From Bifidobacterium sp. ESL0763 (GTDB taxonomy: Bacteria > Actinomycetota > Actinomycetes > Actinomycetales > Bifidobacteriaceae): a stretch of DNA of 64,000 nt. Below the pieces are notes generated by a model. That model was not told the origin of the DNA, made no database searches, and saw only the letters and a program-made list of their open reading frames with translations. Position 1 is the stretch's first letter. Every line of letters starts with the position of its first letter. Shown piece by piece: positions 47,240-54,673 of this stretch. The position numbers and the translations under genes were made by a program. Location: assembly GCF_029433395.1 (NCBI RefSeq), contig NZ_JAQTHW010000002.1:1116001-1180000 (forward strand). Direction: 5' to 3'.

Positions 47240-48193
47240 ATGAGCCCATCCACACTGCCCCCACGCTCGGGCCAGCAATACACCATCTCGCACGGCGACT
47301 ACCAGGCCGTCATCACGCAGCTGGGTGCCTCGCTGCGCACGCTCACCTACCGCGGCCACGACATGATCGCCTCCTGGGACCCGGACGGGACCGTGCCGTG
47401 CAGCAACGGCCAGCTGCTCATCCCCTACCCCAACCGCATCGCCGACGGCGTCTACACCTTCGAATCGAAGACCTACGAGCTGCCCATCGACGAGCACGAG
47501 CGCCGCAACGCCATCCACGGCTACGGCTACCGCGCCTTCTGGAACCTCGAGCGCCTCGAAGAGGACGAGGCCGTCCTGAGCTGGCGCACCGGCGACATGC
47601 TGGGCTATCCCTTCGACCTCACCGTGCTCGCCGACTACCGTCTGTGCGACGAGGGCCTCAAGGTCACCATCTCGGCGCGCAACAACGACCGGGTCGACGC
47701 GCCCTGGGCCGTGGCCATGCACCCCTGGATCGCCAACGGCTTCGGCGGCTACGGCGACGAGATCGACGGCCAGAACGCCCAGTGCGAGGTCACCATCCCC
47801 GCGCGCACGCACGTCACCGTCGACGAGCGCCTGCTGCCGACCGGCACTGAGCCGGTGGACGGCACCAAATTCGACTTCCGCAAGCCCAAGGCGCTCACCG
47901 AGCAGCCCTTCGACGACGCCTGGACCGACGTGGAGCACGACGCCGACGGCAACGCCTTCGCCACGCTCACCCGGCCCGACGGCATGACCATCCACGTCGG
48001 CGGCGACAGGACCATCACCTCCTTCCAGATGTGCACCGGCACCCACTTCGCGCCGGAGAACCATCCGGCCGGCGTGGCCATCGAGCCGCAGACCGCCTAT
48101 GCGAACGCCTTCAACTCGGGGCGCGACCTCATCGTCATCAAGCCCGGCGAGACCAGCGCCACCACCCTCTACTTCAGGGCCGAGCAGCGCTGA
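47240..48193 (+). CDS. Aldose 1-epimerase family protein
   Basis: A 317-residue beta-sandwich sugar mutarotase. ITQLGASLRTLTYRGHDMI, LLIPYPNRIADGVYTF (with the substrate Arg), RRNAIHGYGYRAFWNLE (catalytic His) and VAMHPWIANG (second His) match the actinobacterial aldose-1-epimerase subgroup. The Glu near the end lies in VAIEPQTAYANAFNSG. It likely interconverts anomers of glucose or galactose or of a hexose-6-phosphate. The ATG at 47240 has GAGGAG upstream; an in-frame earlier ATG at 47198 is less likely. Confidence 0.9.
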   Translation: MSPSTLPPRSGQQYTISHGDYQAVITQLGASLRTLTYRGHDMIASWDPDGTVPCSNGQLLIPYPNRIADGVYTFESKTYELPIDEHERRNAIHGYGYRAFWNLERLEEDEAVLSWRTGDMLGYPFDLTVLADYRLCDEGLKVTISARNNDRVDAPWAVAMHPWIANGFGGYGDEIDGQNAQCEVTIPARTHVTVDERLLPTGTEPVDGTKFDFRKPKALTEQPFDDAWTDVEHDADGNAFATLTRPDGMTIHVGGDRTITSFQMCTGTHFAPENHPAGVAIEPQTAYANAFNSGRDLIVIKPGETSATTLYFRAEQR

Positions 48194-48248
48194 GCGCCCA
48201 CCGATGACGGCCGTCCTTCCGCCGGTTCCCGCCGACGCCCGGCCGTCC

Positions 48249-48345
48249 GTTCCTGCCTCTTAGAGACCATTCCTGCCTCAAAACGTACATTTCCGGTCGC
48301 GAAAATGTGACAAAAAGAGCAGGATCGATCTGTCAGGGGCAGGAA
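48249..48345. repeat. Imperfect palindrome with TTCCTGCC repeats
   Basis: TTCCTGCC appears at 48250 and 48270 and as the inverted GGCAGGAA at 48338-48345. At the centre ACATTTCCG (48287-48295) and CGAAAATGT (48300-48308) pair with one mismatch around GTCG, flanked by A-rich unpaired stretches. It lies between the epimerase and bL37 genes. Confidence 0.5.
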
Positions 48346-48473
48346 GAGTGCCCGGCCAGGAACACCGAGAAGGCATCGATCCGGAATCGGCCATGGGAAA
48401 ACGCTGCGGGAAGAAGTCGCAACAGCGTGCGATAATACCTAAGGCTTATTCATTGAATGCAAAGGAGTCCATC

Positions 48474-48548
48474 ATGGGCATGCGCGGACGTAAGCGTAAG
48501 GCACGCCGCAAAAAGGCGGCCAATCACGGCAAAAGGCCAAATGCCTGA
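48474..48548 (+). CDS. 50S ribosomal protein bL37 (24 residues)
   Basis: A tiny, very basic protein, MGMRGRKRKARRKKAANHGKRPNA in two steps of MGMRGRKRKARRKKA and ANHGKRPNA. The ending ANHGKRPN and the RGRKRK start match the short actinobacterial large-subunit protein bL37 seen in mycobacterial ribosomes. AAAGGAG six bases before the ATG is an almost perfect ribosome binding site, and two terminators follow. A GATAAT (48431-48436) may be its -10. It is too short for most gene finders. Confidence 0.8.
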   Translation: MGMRGRKRKARRKKAANHGKRPNA

Positions 48549-48558
48549 GTCGTCGAAC

Positions 48559-48616
48559 ACGGTGTGAGCAACACCGTTTCGCACCATCAATGCCTCGCAT
48601 CCTTGCGGGGCATTTC
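48559..48616 (+). terminator. Tandem hairpin terminators after bL37
   Basis: Hairpin 1 has arms ACGGTGT (48559-48565) and ACACCGT (48571-48577) followed by TTC. Hairpin 2 has arms TGCCTCGCA (48591-48599) and TGCGGGGCA (48604-48612), one G-T pair, followed by TTTCTCG. Confidence 0.7.
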
Positions 48617-48795
48617 TCGTATCCGGACTCGGACGGCCAAGCCTTGCGGAACGGATGCGCCGGGCCGATGCCTTCGGCGCCAACCGCCACGCGACGATGC
48701 GTGCGCGTCCATACCCGATATCAAAAAACCATCTGAAACCGCGGGTCCCCAATACGATGGAGACGAAGTCTTGAAACCAACCGAACGGCCAAGCC

Positions 48796-49059
48796 TCAGG
48801 AACGTGAGAGACCGGCGTCGCCGACCTCGCCGCAGCAGCGGTCGAGCGTGGCCTGAAGCCGGGAGATGAGGCATTGCGGCGCGCAGGTGGGCCGCAGCAG
48901 GAGGCGCAGTTCCTCGATCAGCGCCTTCTCGCGGGCGTCGCAGCAGGTCTCGGGGTCGAAACACTCGCCGTCGTCGACCTGGGTGACCTCCACGCGCATC
49001 GACGTCTCGCCGCCGTGACGGCTCACCGTCACGCGGCTGCGCTCAATTGACCCTGACAT
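48796..49059 (-). CDS. Small Cys-rich protein, putative SigH/SigR anti-sigma factor (divergent)
   Basis: An 87-residue protein encoded 90 bases after a SigH-type sigma factor, the place of RsrA/RshA anti-sigma factors. It contains CFDPETCCDAREKALIEELR and CAPQCLISRLQATLDRCCGE. The stretch REKALIEELRLLLRPTCAP resembles the C-terminal half of RshA. The zinc-binding HxxxCxxC of classic redox-sensing anti-sigma factors is absent, although seven Cys remain. AAGGGGAATCG precedes the ATG. Function is inferred from position. Confidence 0.65.
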   Translation of the reverse strand: MSGSIERSRVTVSRHGGETSMRVEVTQVDDGECFDPETCCDAREKALIEELRLLLRPTCAPQCLISRLQATLDRCCGEVGDAGLSRS

Positions 49060-49149
49060 TCGATTCCCCTTACCGATTCGCTGCTGACATATAACTCAAC
49101 ATAATCCACCATCGACACCATCCATGAGTTCGCGGACAGTGAATATGCG

Positions 49150-49872
49150 TTACGAACTACGCGTTTCCGCCTCGTTTGCGGCACGTCGCGGCGTGGTCTT
49201 GCCCACATTCGCCGGTTGCGCCGATGCCGATCTGCCACCACCGCCACCGGAACCGCCGTCGCCATCGCCGCCCTTGGCATCACCGCCGAGCTGGTAGCCG
49301 TGCTGCCTGACGTATTCGGCCAGCTCCCGCTTGAGCTGGGTGCGGGCGCGGTTGAGCCGGCTCATCACCGTGCCGATCTTGATGCCCTGCTCGGCGGCGA
49401 CCTGCTTGTAGGACTTGCCGTCGATGGCGGTGTCGATGAAGACCTGCCGGCGCTCCGGGGACAGGGAGTCCAGGGCCTTGATGATCTCGTCGGGCGCGAA
49501 GCCGTCGAGGTATTCCTGCTCGGCGGACTTGAGTCCCTCGGAGGAATGGTCGGAGGCGGAGTAGATGTCCCAGTCGTCGTATTCGCCCGTGGAGTCGTTG
49601 GCGCGCTGCGGGCGGCGCTTGGCCTTGGCGTACTGGTTGAAGTAGGCGTTGCGTTCGATGGTGGTCATCCACGCCTCGAAATTGCTGCCGGGGCGGAAAC
49701 TGTCGAACGCCTTGAAGGCGCGCTCGTAGGCGTCCTGCACCAAATCCTGCGCGTCCTCGGGATTGTTGGTGAGCTTCATGGCCTGCCGGTAGAGCACGTC
49801 GACGGCGGGCATGGCCAGCTTCTCGAAACGCCGGCGCCTGTCGGCCATGGTCTCTGCCTGCTCGTTGTTCAC
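49150..49872 (-). CDS. sigH: RNA polymerase sigma factor, ECF SigH/SigR family
   Basis: About 240 residues from a GTG at 49872 (231 from an ATG at 49848). Region 2 is VDVLYRQAMKLTNNPEDAQDLVQDAYERAF with FEAWMTTIERNAYFNQYAKAKR; region 4 is LDSLSPERRQVFIDTAIDGKSYKQVAAEQGIKIGTVMSRLNRAR (each read in pieces). This is the disulfide-stress sigma group of actinobacteria. A Gly/Ser-rich tail of about 45 residues after region 4 is unusual. The anti-sigma candidate lies directly downstream. Confidence 0.9.
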   Translation of the reverse strand: MNNEQAETMADRRRRFEKLAMPAVDVLYRQAMKLTNNPEDAQDLVQDAYERAFKAFDSFRPGSNFEAWMTTIERNAYFNQYAKAKRRPQRANDSTGEYDDWDIYSASDHSSEGLKSAEQEYLDGFAPDEIIKALDSLSPERRQVFIDTAIDGKSYKQVAAEQGIKIGTVMSRLNRARTQLKRELAEYVRQHGYQLGGDAKGGDGDGGSGGGGGRSASAQPANVGKTTPRRAANEAETRSS

Positions 49873-49957
49873 GCCTTCAGTCTAAGGGGACGGGGGTACG
49901 CGGCGGGGAGGCCGCGTCCGGAGGCGCAATGTCGGTTTTGGGGCGCAGAATATGGGT

Positions 49958-50698
49958 ATGAGCTCTACGAACGAAACACTGATGCACGCCCTCGACGCCG
50001 TCGCCGCGCAGGGCGAGGACACCCCGCTTGGCGAATCCTGGCTGCTCGGCTTCGACACCGAGACCACGGGCACCGGCCCCGACGACGCGATCGTCTCCGC
50101 GGCCCTGGTGCTGCGCGACCCGTCGCGTGGCTACGAGGGCGACACCGTGGCCGAATGGATCGTCAACCCGCACCATCCGATGAACCCGGGGGCCAGCCGG
50201 GTCAACGGCTTCACCGACGAGTTCCTCGAGGCCAACGGCGCCGAGCCGGGCGAGGCCATCGCCCAGATCGGCGCGATCGTGGCCGCCGCGCAGGCCTTGC
50301 GCATCCCCCTGCTGGCCTACAACGCGCCCTTCGACGTGCGCATGCTCGCCGGCGACCTGAAGCGTTGGAACCTCGCGCCGCTGCCGGCCGAGCTGCTGGT
50401 GGTCGACCCGCTGGTCATCGACCGCGAGGTCTCGCACCGCCGCGGCAAGCGCACCCTGACCTACACCACCGAATACTATGGCGTCGAGCCGCACGGCGAC
50501 TTCCACGACGCCACGGCCGACACCACCGCCGCCGTCGACCTGGTCGCCCCGATGACGCGCCTCTACCCGCAGGTCGGCGGGCTGACGCTGGCGGGGCTGA
50601 TGGACTGGCAGCGCCAGGCGCACGAGAAGTGGCGCGTCTCCTTCAACCAATGGCTGAGCTCGCGCGGCCGCCGGCCCATCACCGACACCTGGCTCTGA
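49958..50698 (+). CDS. DEDDh 3'-5' exonuclease (DnaQ-like)
   Basis: A 246-residue nuclease. FDTETTGTG supplies the first Asp and Glu, YNAPFDVRML the second Asp, and HDATADTTAAVDL the His and final Asp of the DEDDh set. It resembles the epsilon-like exonucleases of actinobacteria and is probably a repair or RNA-turnover enzyme, not the replicase subunit. There is no ribosome binding site; CAGAAT seven to twelve bases before the ATG suggests a leaderless mRNA. Divergent from sigH. Confidence 0.88.
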   Translation: MSSTNETLMHALDAVAAQGEDTPLGESWLLGFDTETTGTGPDDAIVSAALVLRDPSRGYEGDTVAEWIVNPHHPMNPGASRVNGFTDEFLEANGAEPGEAIAQIGAIVAAAQALRIPLLAYNAPFDVRMLAGDLKRWNLAPLPAELLVVDPLVIDREVSHRRGKRTLTYTTEYYGVEPHGDFHDATADTTAAVDLVAPMTRLYPQVGGLTLAGLMDWQRQAHEKWRVSFNQWLSSRGRRPITDTWL

Positions 50699-50755
50699 GC
50701 CCCGGGCCCGGCCCACACCATGCGGTAGCCTTACGTGTGGCAAGAAAGGTTCGGT

Positions 50756-52327
50756 ATGGCTTTGAATTTGAGTGAAGCGGTCCGCCTCCTGGACGAGCGC
50801 CATCTGCTGCGCGAGATCATCCAGGGTGATCTGTGGTCGCGCGACCCGTCACGTTTCGACGACGCGGAGAAGCCCTTCGCGGCCATCACCTACAACAGCA
50901 GGGACGTGCGAGAGGGCACGCTGCTGTGCTGCAAGGGACGGTTCAAGGCGGAATACCTCGACGGCTGCGACGCCCAGGGGCTCGCGACCTACGTCGCCGA
51001 GACGCCGTTCGGCGAGCATACCGCCGCCCCCGGCATCATCGTCACCGACATCCGCAAGGCGATGAGCCTGCTCTCCGCGCAGTTCTACGGACGCCCGCAG
51101 GAGCGGCTGACGCTCATCGGCATCACCGGCACCAAGGGCAAGACCACCACCGCCTACTTCACCCAGGCCATCCTCAACGCCGCCAGCGACGGCAAGGCGG
51201 CCCTCTTCTCCTCGGTCGCCAACTGCCTCGACGGGCACACCTACCGCGATTCCGAGCTGACCACCCCCGAGTCGATGGACGCGCTGCGCATGATGCGCGA
51301 GGCGGCGGACAGCGGCATGGAATATCTGGTCATGGAGGTCTCCTCGCAGGCCTACAAGGTCGACCGCGTCTACGGGCTGACCTTCGACGTCGGCGCCTTC
51401 CTCAACATCTCCCCCGACCACATCAGCCCCATCGAGCACCCCACCTTCGAGGACTACCTCTATTGCAAGCGCCAGATCGCGTCCAACAGCCGCAGGCTCG
51501 TGCTGGGCGCCGACTGCGAGCACGCCGATCTGATCGCCGAGGACGCGAAGGACGCCGGCGTGCCGGTCACCACCTTCGCGCTGCACACTTCCGGGCGCGA
51601 CGAGGGCACCCCCGCCGACACGGTCGCCTGGCCGGCCGACAGGGACCGCACCGCGTTCCATATCGCCGTCAACGGCGCTTCCGGCGCCACTGGCGGCACG
51701 GGCGCCGACACCTTCCGGCTGGCGATGGACGGCGACTTCAACTACGCCAACGCCGCGGCGGCGCTGACCATCGCCTCCCTGGCCGGCGCGGACCTCACCG
51801 ACGCGAAGGTGGCCCACGCCATGGAGGGCATCCGCATCGAGGGGCGCATGGAGCGCTTCGAGGACAGCCACGGCGAGAACGTGGCCATCGTCGACTTCGC
51901 CCACAACTTCGCCAGCGTCTCGGCCCTGATCGACTTCGCGCAGGAACGCTACGGCTCGCGCCACCCGCGCATCACCCTGGTCAGCGGATCGGCCGGCGGC
52001 AAGGCCGTGGACCGCAGGCAGGGCATCGTCGAGGCGGCGCAGCACCGCGCCGACCGCATCATCCTCACCACCGACGACCCGGACCGCGAGCGCCCCGAGG
52101 ACATCTGCCAGGCCATGCTCTCCTTCGTCGACGACCCGCATGTCGAGGCGGGCATCGTCCTCGACCGCGCGAAGGCCGTCGAGACCGCAATCGCCGAGGC
52201 CCGCGCCCACGATGGCTTCGACGTGATCCTCGTGGTCGGCAAGGGCGAGGAGCAGTGGCTCAAGGTCGACGGCGGGCACGCCCCCTACGAGGGCGACACC
52301 AACGTCGTCACCAGGATGTTCGCATGA
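50756..52327 (+). CDS. murE: UDP-N-acetylmuramyl-tripeptide synthetase (MurE family)
   Basis: A 523-residue Mur ligase. ITYNSRDVREGTLL starts the UDP-binding domain; GITGTKGKTTTAYFT is the ATP loop; LTTPESMDALRMM and MEVSSQAYKVDRV are MurE motifs; FLNISPDHISPIEHP, GRMERFE and VDFAHNF complete the centre and C-domain. The DNPR motif that selects diaminopimelate is absent: the equivalent is LTTDDPDRERPEDI, with DDPD, so an L-Lys or L-Orn adding enzyme is likely. AAAGG precedes the ATG. It stands beside a D-aspartate ligase-like gene and aspartate racemase. Confidence 0.88.
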   Translation: MALNLSEAVRLLDERHLLREIIQGDLWSRDPSRFDDAEKPFAAITYNSRDVREGTLLCCKGRFKAEYLDGCDAQGLATYVAETPFGEHTAAPGIIVTDIRKAMSLLSAQFYGRPQERLTLIGITGTKGKTTTAYFTQAILNAASDGKAALFSSVANCLDGHTYRDSELTTPESMDALRMMREAADSGMEYLVMEVSSQAYKVDRVYGLTFDVGAFLNISPDHISPIEHPTFEDYLYCKRQIASNSRRLVLGADCEHADLIAEDAKDAGVPVTTFALHTSGRDEGTPADTVAWPADRDRTAFHIAVNGASGATGGTGADTFRLAMDGDFNYANAAAALTIASLAGADLTDAKVAHAMEGIRIEGRMERFEDSHGENVAIVDFAHNFASVSALIDFAQERYGSRHPRITLVSGSAGGKAVDRRQGIVEAAQHRADRIILTTDDPDRERPEDICQAMLSFVDDPHVEAGIVLDRAKAVETAIAEARAHDGFDVILVVGKGEEQWLKVDGGHAPYEGDTNVVTRMFA

Positions 52328-52475
52328 GCGCGGCCGCGACGCTCGACGTCTCCTAGCGCCGGCCGCGGCCCGGAACCGCGCACGCGCCAATGCGCCGGCG
52401 CGCAAACGTGCCCTTCCCGCGCCGATACGCCGCCATCATCCATCGAAAGCAACGTTGAAGAGGTAATCTACAGTC

Positions 52476-53720
52476 ATGAAGCAATTCCAGCCGGTATTAC
52501 TGGGCAGCGACATCAACGCCTATGGCATGGCCAGGGCCTTCCACGAGGCCTATGGCATCGTCTCCACGGCCTTCGCGCACTTCCAGCTCGCACCCACCCG
52601 TTTCAGCAGGATCGTCGACGTGCACATCGTCGAGGGGTTCGGCGAGGCCAAGACCTTCCGCCGCACGCTGGTCGACTACGCGAAATCGATGAGGGAGAGC
52701 CACCCCGGCACCGTGCTGCTGCTCATTCCCTGCGGCGACGTCTACGCCAACCTGCTGAGCGCCTGCCGGCAGGACCTCGAGCCCTACTACGTCTTCAACA
52801 CGCTCGACCCGGCGCTCAACAGGCAGCTGAGCTACAAGAACACCTTCTACCAGACCTGCGAGCGCTACGGGCTGCCCTACCCGAAGACCAAGGTGCTCAC
52901 TGCCGAGGGCGTGGCCCACAAGGAGTACGAGGACCTGCCCTTCGACTTCCCCATCGCCATGAAACCGGCCGATTCCGCCGCCTGGCTCGACATCGACTTC
53001 CCGGGCCGCAAGAAGGCCTTCGTCATCGAGACGCCCGACGAGCTCGACCTGCTGATCAACCTGGCCTACGACGCCGGCTACCAGGCCGAGATGGTGCTGC
53101 AGGACTTCATCCCCGGTGACGACAGCCACATGCGTGTGCTCAACGCCTACGTCGACAGGCACCACCGTGTGCGCATGATGTTCCTCGGCCACCCGCTGCT
53201 GGAGGACCCGACCCCGGAGGCCGTGGGCAACTACGCGGCCATCATCCCCGACTTCAACGAGGAGATCTGCCTCAAGATCAAGGCGTTCCTCGAGGACGTC
53301 GGCTATGAGGGCGTCGCCAATTTCGACATGAAATACGACGAGCGCGACCAGACCTACAAGCTTTTCGAGATTAACCTGCGTCAGGGCCGTTCCAGCTATT
53401 TCGTGACGCTCAACGGGTGCAACCTCGCCAGGTACTTCGTCGAGGACCTCGTGGAGGACTCCGCCTTCGACGGCAAGACCGTCATCGGCCGCGGCGACAG
53501 GCTCTGGATGGAGATTCCGCGCTCGATCTTCCGCGACTACGTGGTGGAGGGCGACGACAAGAAGCGCGGCCTGGAGATGATCGCCCGGGGCGACTGGGGC
53601 ACCACCCTGGAGTACCGCAAGGACATGAATCCCATGCGCTGGCTGCTGATCCGCCACATGTTCTCGATCTACCAGAAGCGCTACGCGCAGTTCTTCAAGC
53701 AGAAGGCGGACCTGAAATGA
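52476..53720 (+). CDS. ATP-grasp carboxylate-amine ligase, D-aspartate ligase (Asl) type
   Basis: A 414-residue ATP-grasp enzyme. FQPVLLGSDINAYGMARAFH, LLLIPCGDVYANLLS, ERYGLPYPKTKVLT, FPIAMKPADSAAW and KLFEINLRQGRSSYFVTLNG match the family that includes the D-Asp-adding ligase of Enterococcus faecium. Such enzymes activate the beta-carboxyl of D-Asp and attach it to the Lys or Orn of the peptidoglycan stem. The stop overlaps the racemase start as ATGA. TAATCT just before the start may be a -10, giving a leaderless mRNA; otherwise it follows murE. Confidence 0.88.
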   Translation: MKQFQPVLLGSDINAYGMARAFHEAYGIVSTAFAHFQLAPTRFSRIVDVHIVEGFGEAKTFRRTLVDYAKSMRESHPGTVLLLIPCGDVYANLLSACRQDLEPYYVFNTLDPALNRQLSYKNTFYQTCERYGLPYPKTKVLTAEGVAHKEYEDLPFDFPIAMKPADSAAWLDIDFPGRKKAFVIETPDELDLLINLAYDAGYQAEMVLQDFIPGDDSHMRVLNAYVDRHHRVRMMFLGHPLLEDPTPEAVGNYAAIIPDFNEEICLKIKAFLEDVGYEGVANFDMKYDERDQTYKLFEINLRQGRSSYFVTLNGCNLARYFVEDLVEDSAFDGKTVIGRGDRLWMEIPRSIFRDYVVEGDDKKRGLEMIARGDWGTTLEYRKDMNPMRWLLIRHMFSIYQKRYAQFFKQKADLK

Positions 53721-54448
53721 ACAAGCCGTTCTTCGCCGTCATCGGCGGCATGGGCACGCTCGCCACCGAGTCCTACATCAGGCTGGTCGACAGGCTGACC
53801 GGCGCGCGCGACGACCAGGAGTTCCTGGACTACGTCGTCTTCAACGACGCCTCGGTGCCCGACCGGACGGCGTTCATGCTGGGCGACAGCGCGGACGACC
53901 CCTTCCCCGTCATCGCCGACGACATCGCCAAGGCCACGGCCATCGGCGCCAGCTTCATCACCATCCCCTGCAACACCGCGCACTTCATGCTGCCGCGTTT
54001 CCAGGAGCTCACCGAGGTGCCGATCCTGAACATGCTCACCGGCGCCGTCGAGCGGATGAAGGCGACCCTGCCGGTGGCGACGCACCCGCGCGTGGGCTTC
54101 ATGGGCACCGAGGGCTCCCGGCATTCCGGGCTCTACCAGCGTGAGATCGAGGCGGCCGGCTACACCTTCGTCGAGCCGGATGACACCCTGCAGAAACGCA
54201 TCGACTCGCTGATCTACGACGACGTGAAAAGCGGCGGTCCGCTGAGCCAGGAACGCTACCGCACCGTCATCGACACGTTCCTCGATCCGGTGGCGTCCGG
54301 CGGCTACGGCTGCGACATCGTGGTGTTGGGCTGCACCGAGCTCTCGGTCTTGAACGAGGCCTTCCCCCTGCCGCAACTGCCGATCATCGACGCCCAGACC
54401 ATCCTCGCCGAGGACACGGTGGCCCGTGCCAAGGCGCTGCGCCATTAA
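53717..54448 (+). CDS. Aspartate/glutamate racemase family (probable aspartate racemase)
   Basis: A 243-residue cofactor-independent racemase. FFAVIGGMGTLATESYIRLV opens the fold. The two catalytic Cys lie in ITIPCNTAHFMLP (about residue 85) and IVVLGCTELSVLN (about residue 205). The MGTLATE and LGCTELS sequences place it in the Asp/Glu racemase group; its coupling by ATGA to a D-aspartate ligase-like gene argues for D-Asp production for wall cross-bridges. Confidence 0.9.
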   Translation: MNKPFFAVIGGMGTLATESYIRLVDRLTGARDDQEFLDYVVFNDASVPDRTAFMLGDSADDPFPVIADDIAKATAIGASFITIPCNTAHFMLPRFQELTEVPILNMLTGAVERMKATLPVATHPRVGFMGTEGSRHSGLYQREIEAAGYTFVEPDDTLQKRIDSLIYDDVKSGGPLSQERYRTVIDTFLDPVASGGYGCDIVVLGCTELSVLNEAFPLPQLPIIDAQTILAEDTVARAKALRH

Positions 54449-54502
54449 TTCCGTTCCCCAATTAATATCCGCGCCGCAGTTAATATCCGCTCCCCCAAAT
54501 AA
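54445..54502 (+). repeat. Three imperfect 17-18-base tandem repeats after racemase
   Basis: Starting in the stop codon, TTAATTCCGTTCCCCAA, TTAATATCCGCGCCGCAG and TTAATATCCGCTCCCCCA follow each other. No hairpin is evident in them. They lead into the long inverted repeat. Confidence 0.55.
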
Positions 54503-54554
54503 AGAGTAGCGAATAACCATCGCTAAACTAGACGCAACGTAGCATACCAAAGTA

Positions 54555-54642
54555 GTGTGTTCTCGAAATATGCGATGTTCGACCGTATGACTTGGCCGAG
54601 CGGCCCGGAGCGTGTCGAACATCGTATATTTTGAGAACACAC
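54555..54642 (+). repeat. Conserved-loop long inverted repeat, copy 1
   Basis: Left arm 54555-54583 and right arm 54614-54642 pair over 29 positions; the only two non-Watson-Crick pairs are G-U in a plus-strand RNA. The 30-base loop 54584-54613 contains GACTTGGCC and GAGCGGCCCGGAGCGT, with an inner GGCC/GGCC mini-hairpin. It lies between the convergent racemase and smc genes. Copy 2 is at 62117-62210. Confidence 0.9.
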
Positions 54643-54673
54643 GGTACGCAAAGTATCTAAAAAATCGTTACCG

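Noticed and set aside
54555..54642. Ordinary bidirectional terminator between convergent genes
   Set aside because: The stem is 29 bp, there is no T-run at either end, and the loop is conserved with another locus that is not between convergent genes.
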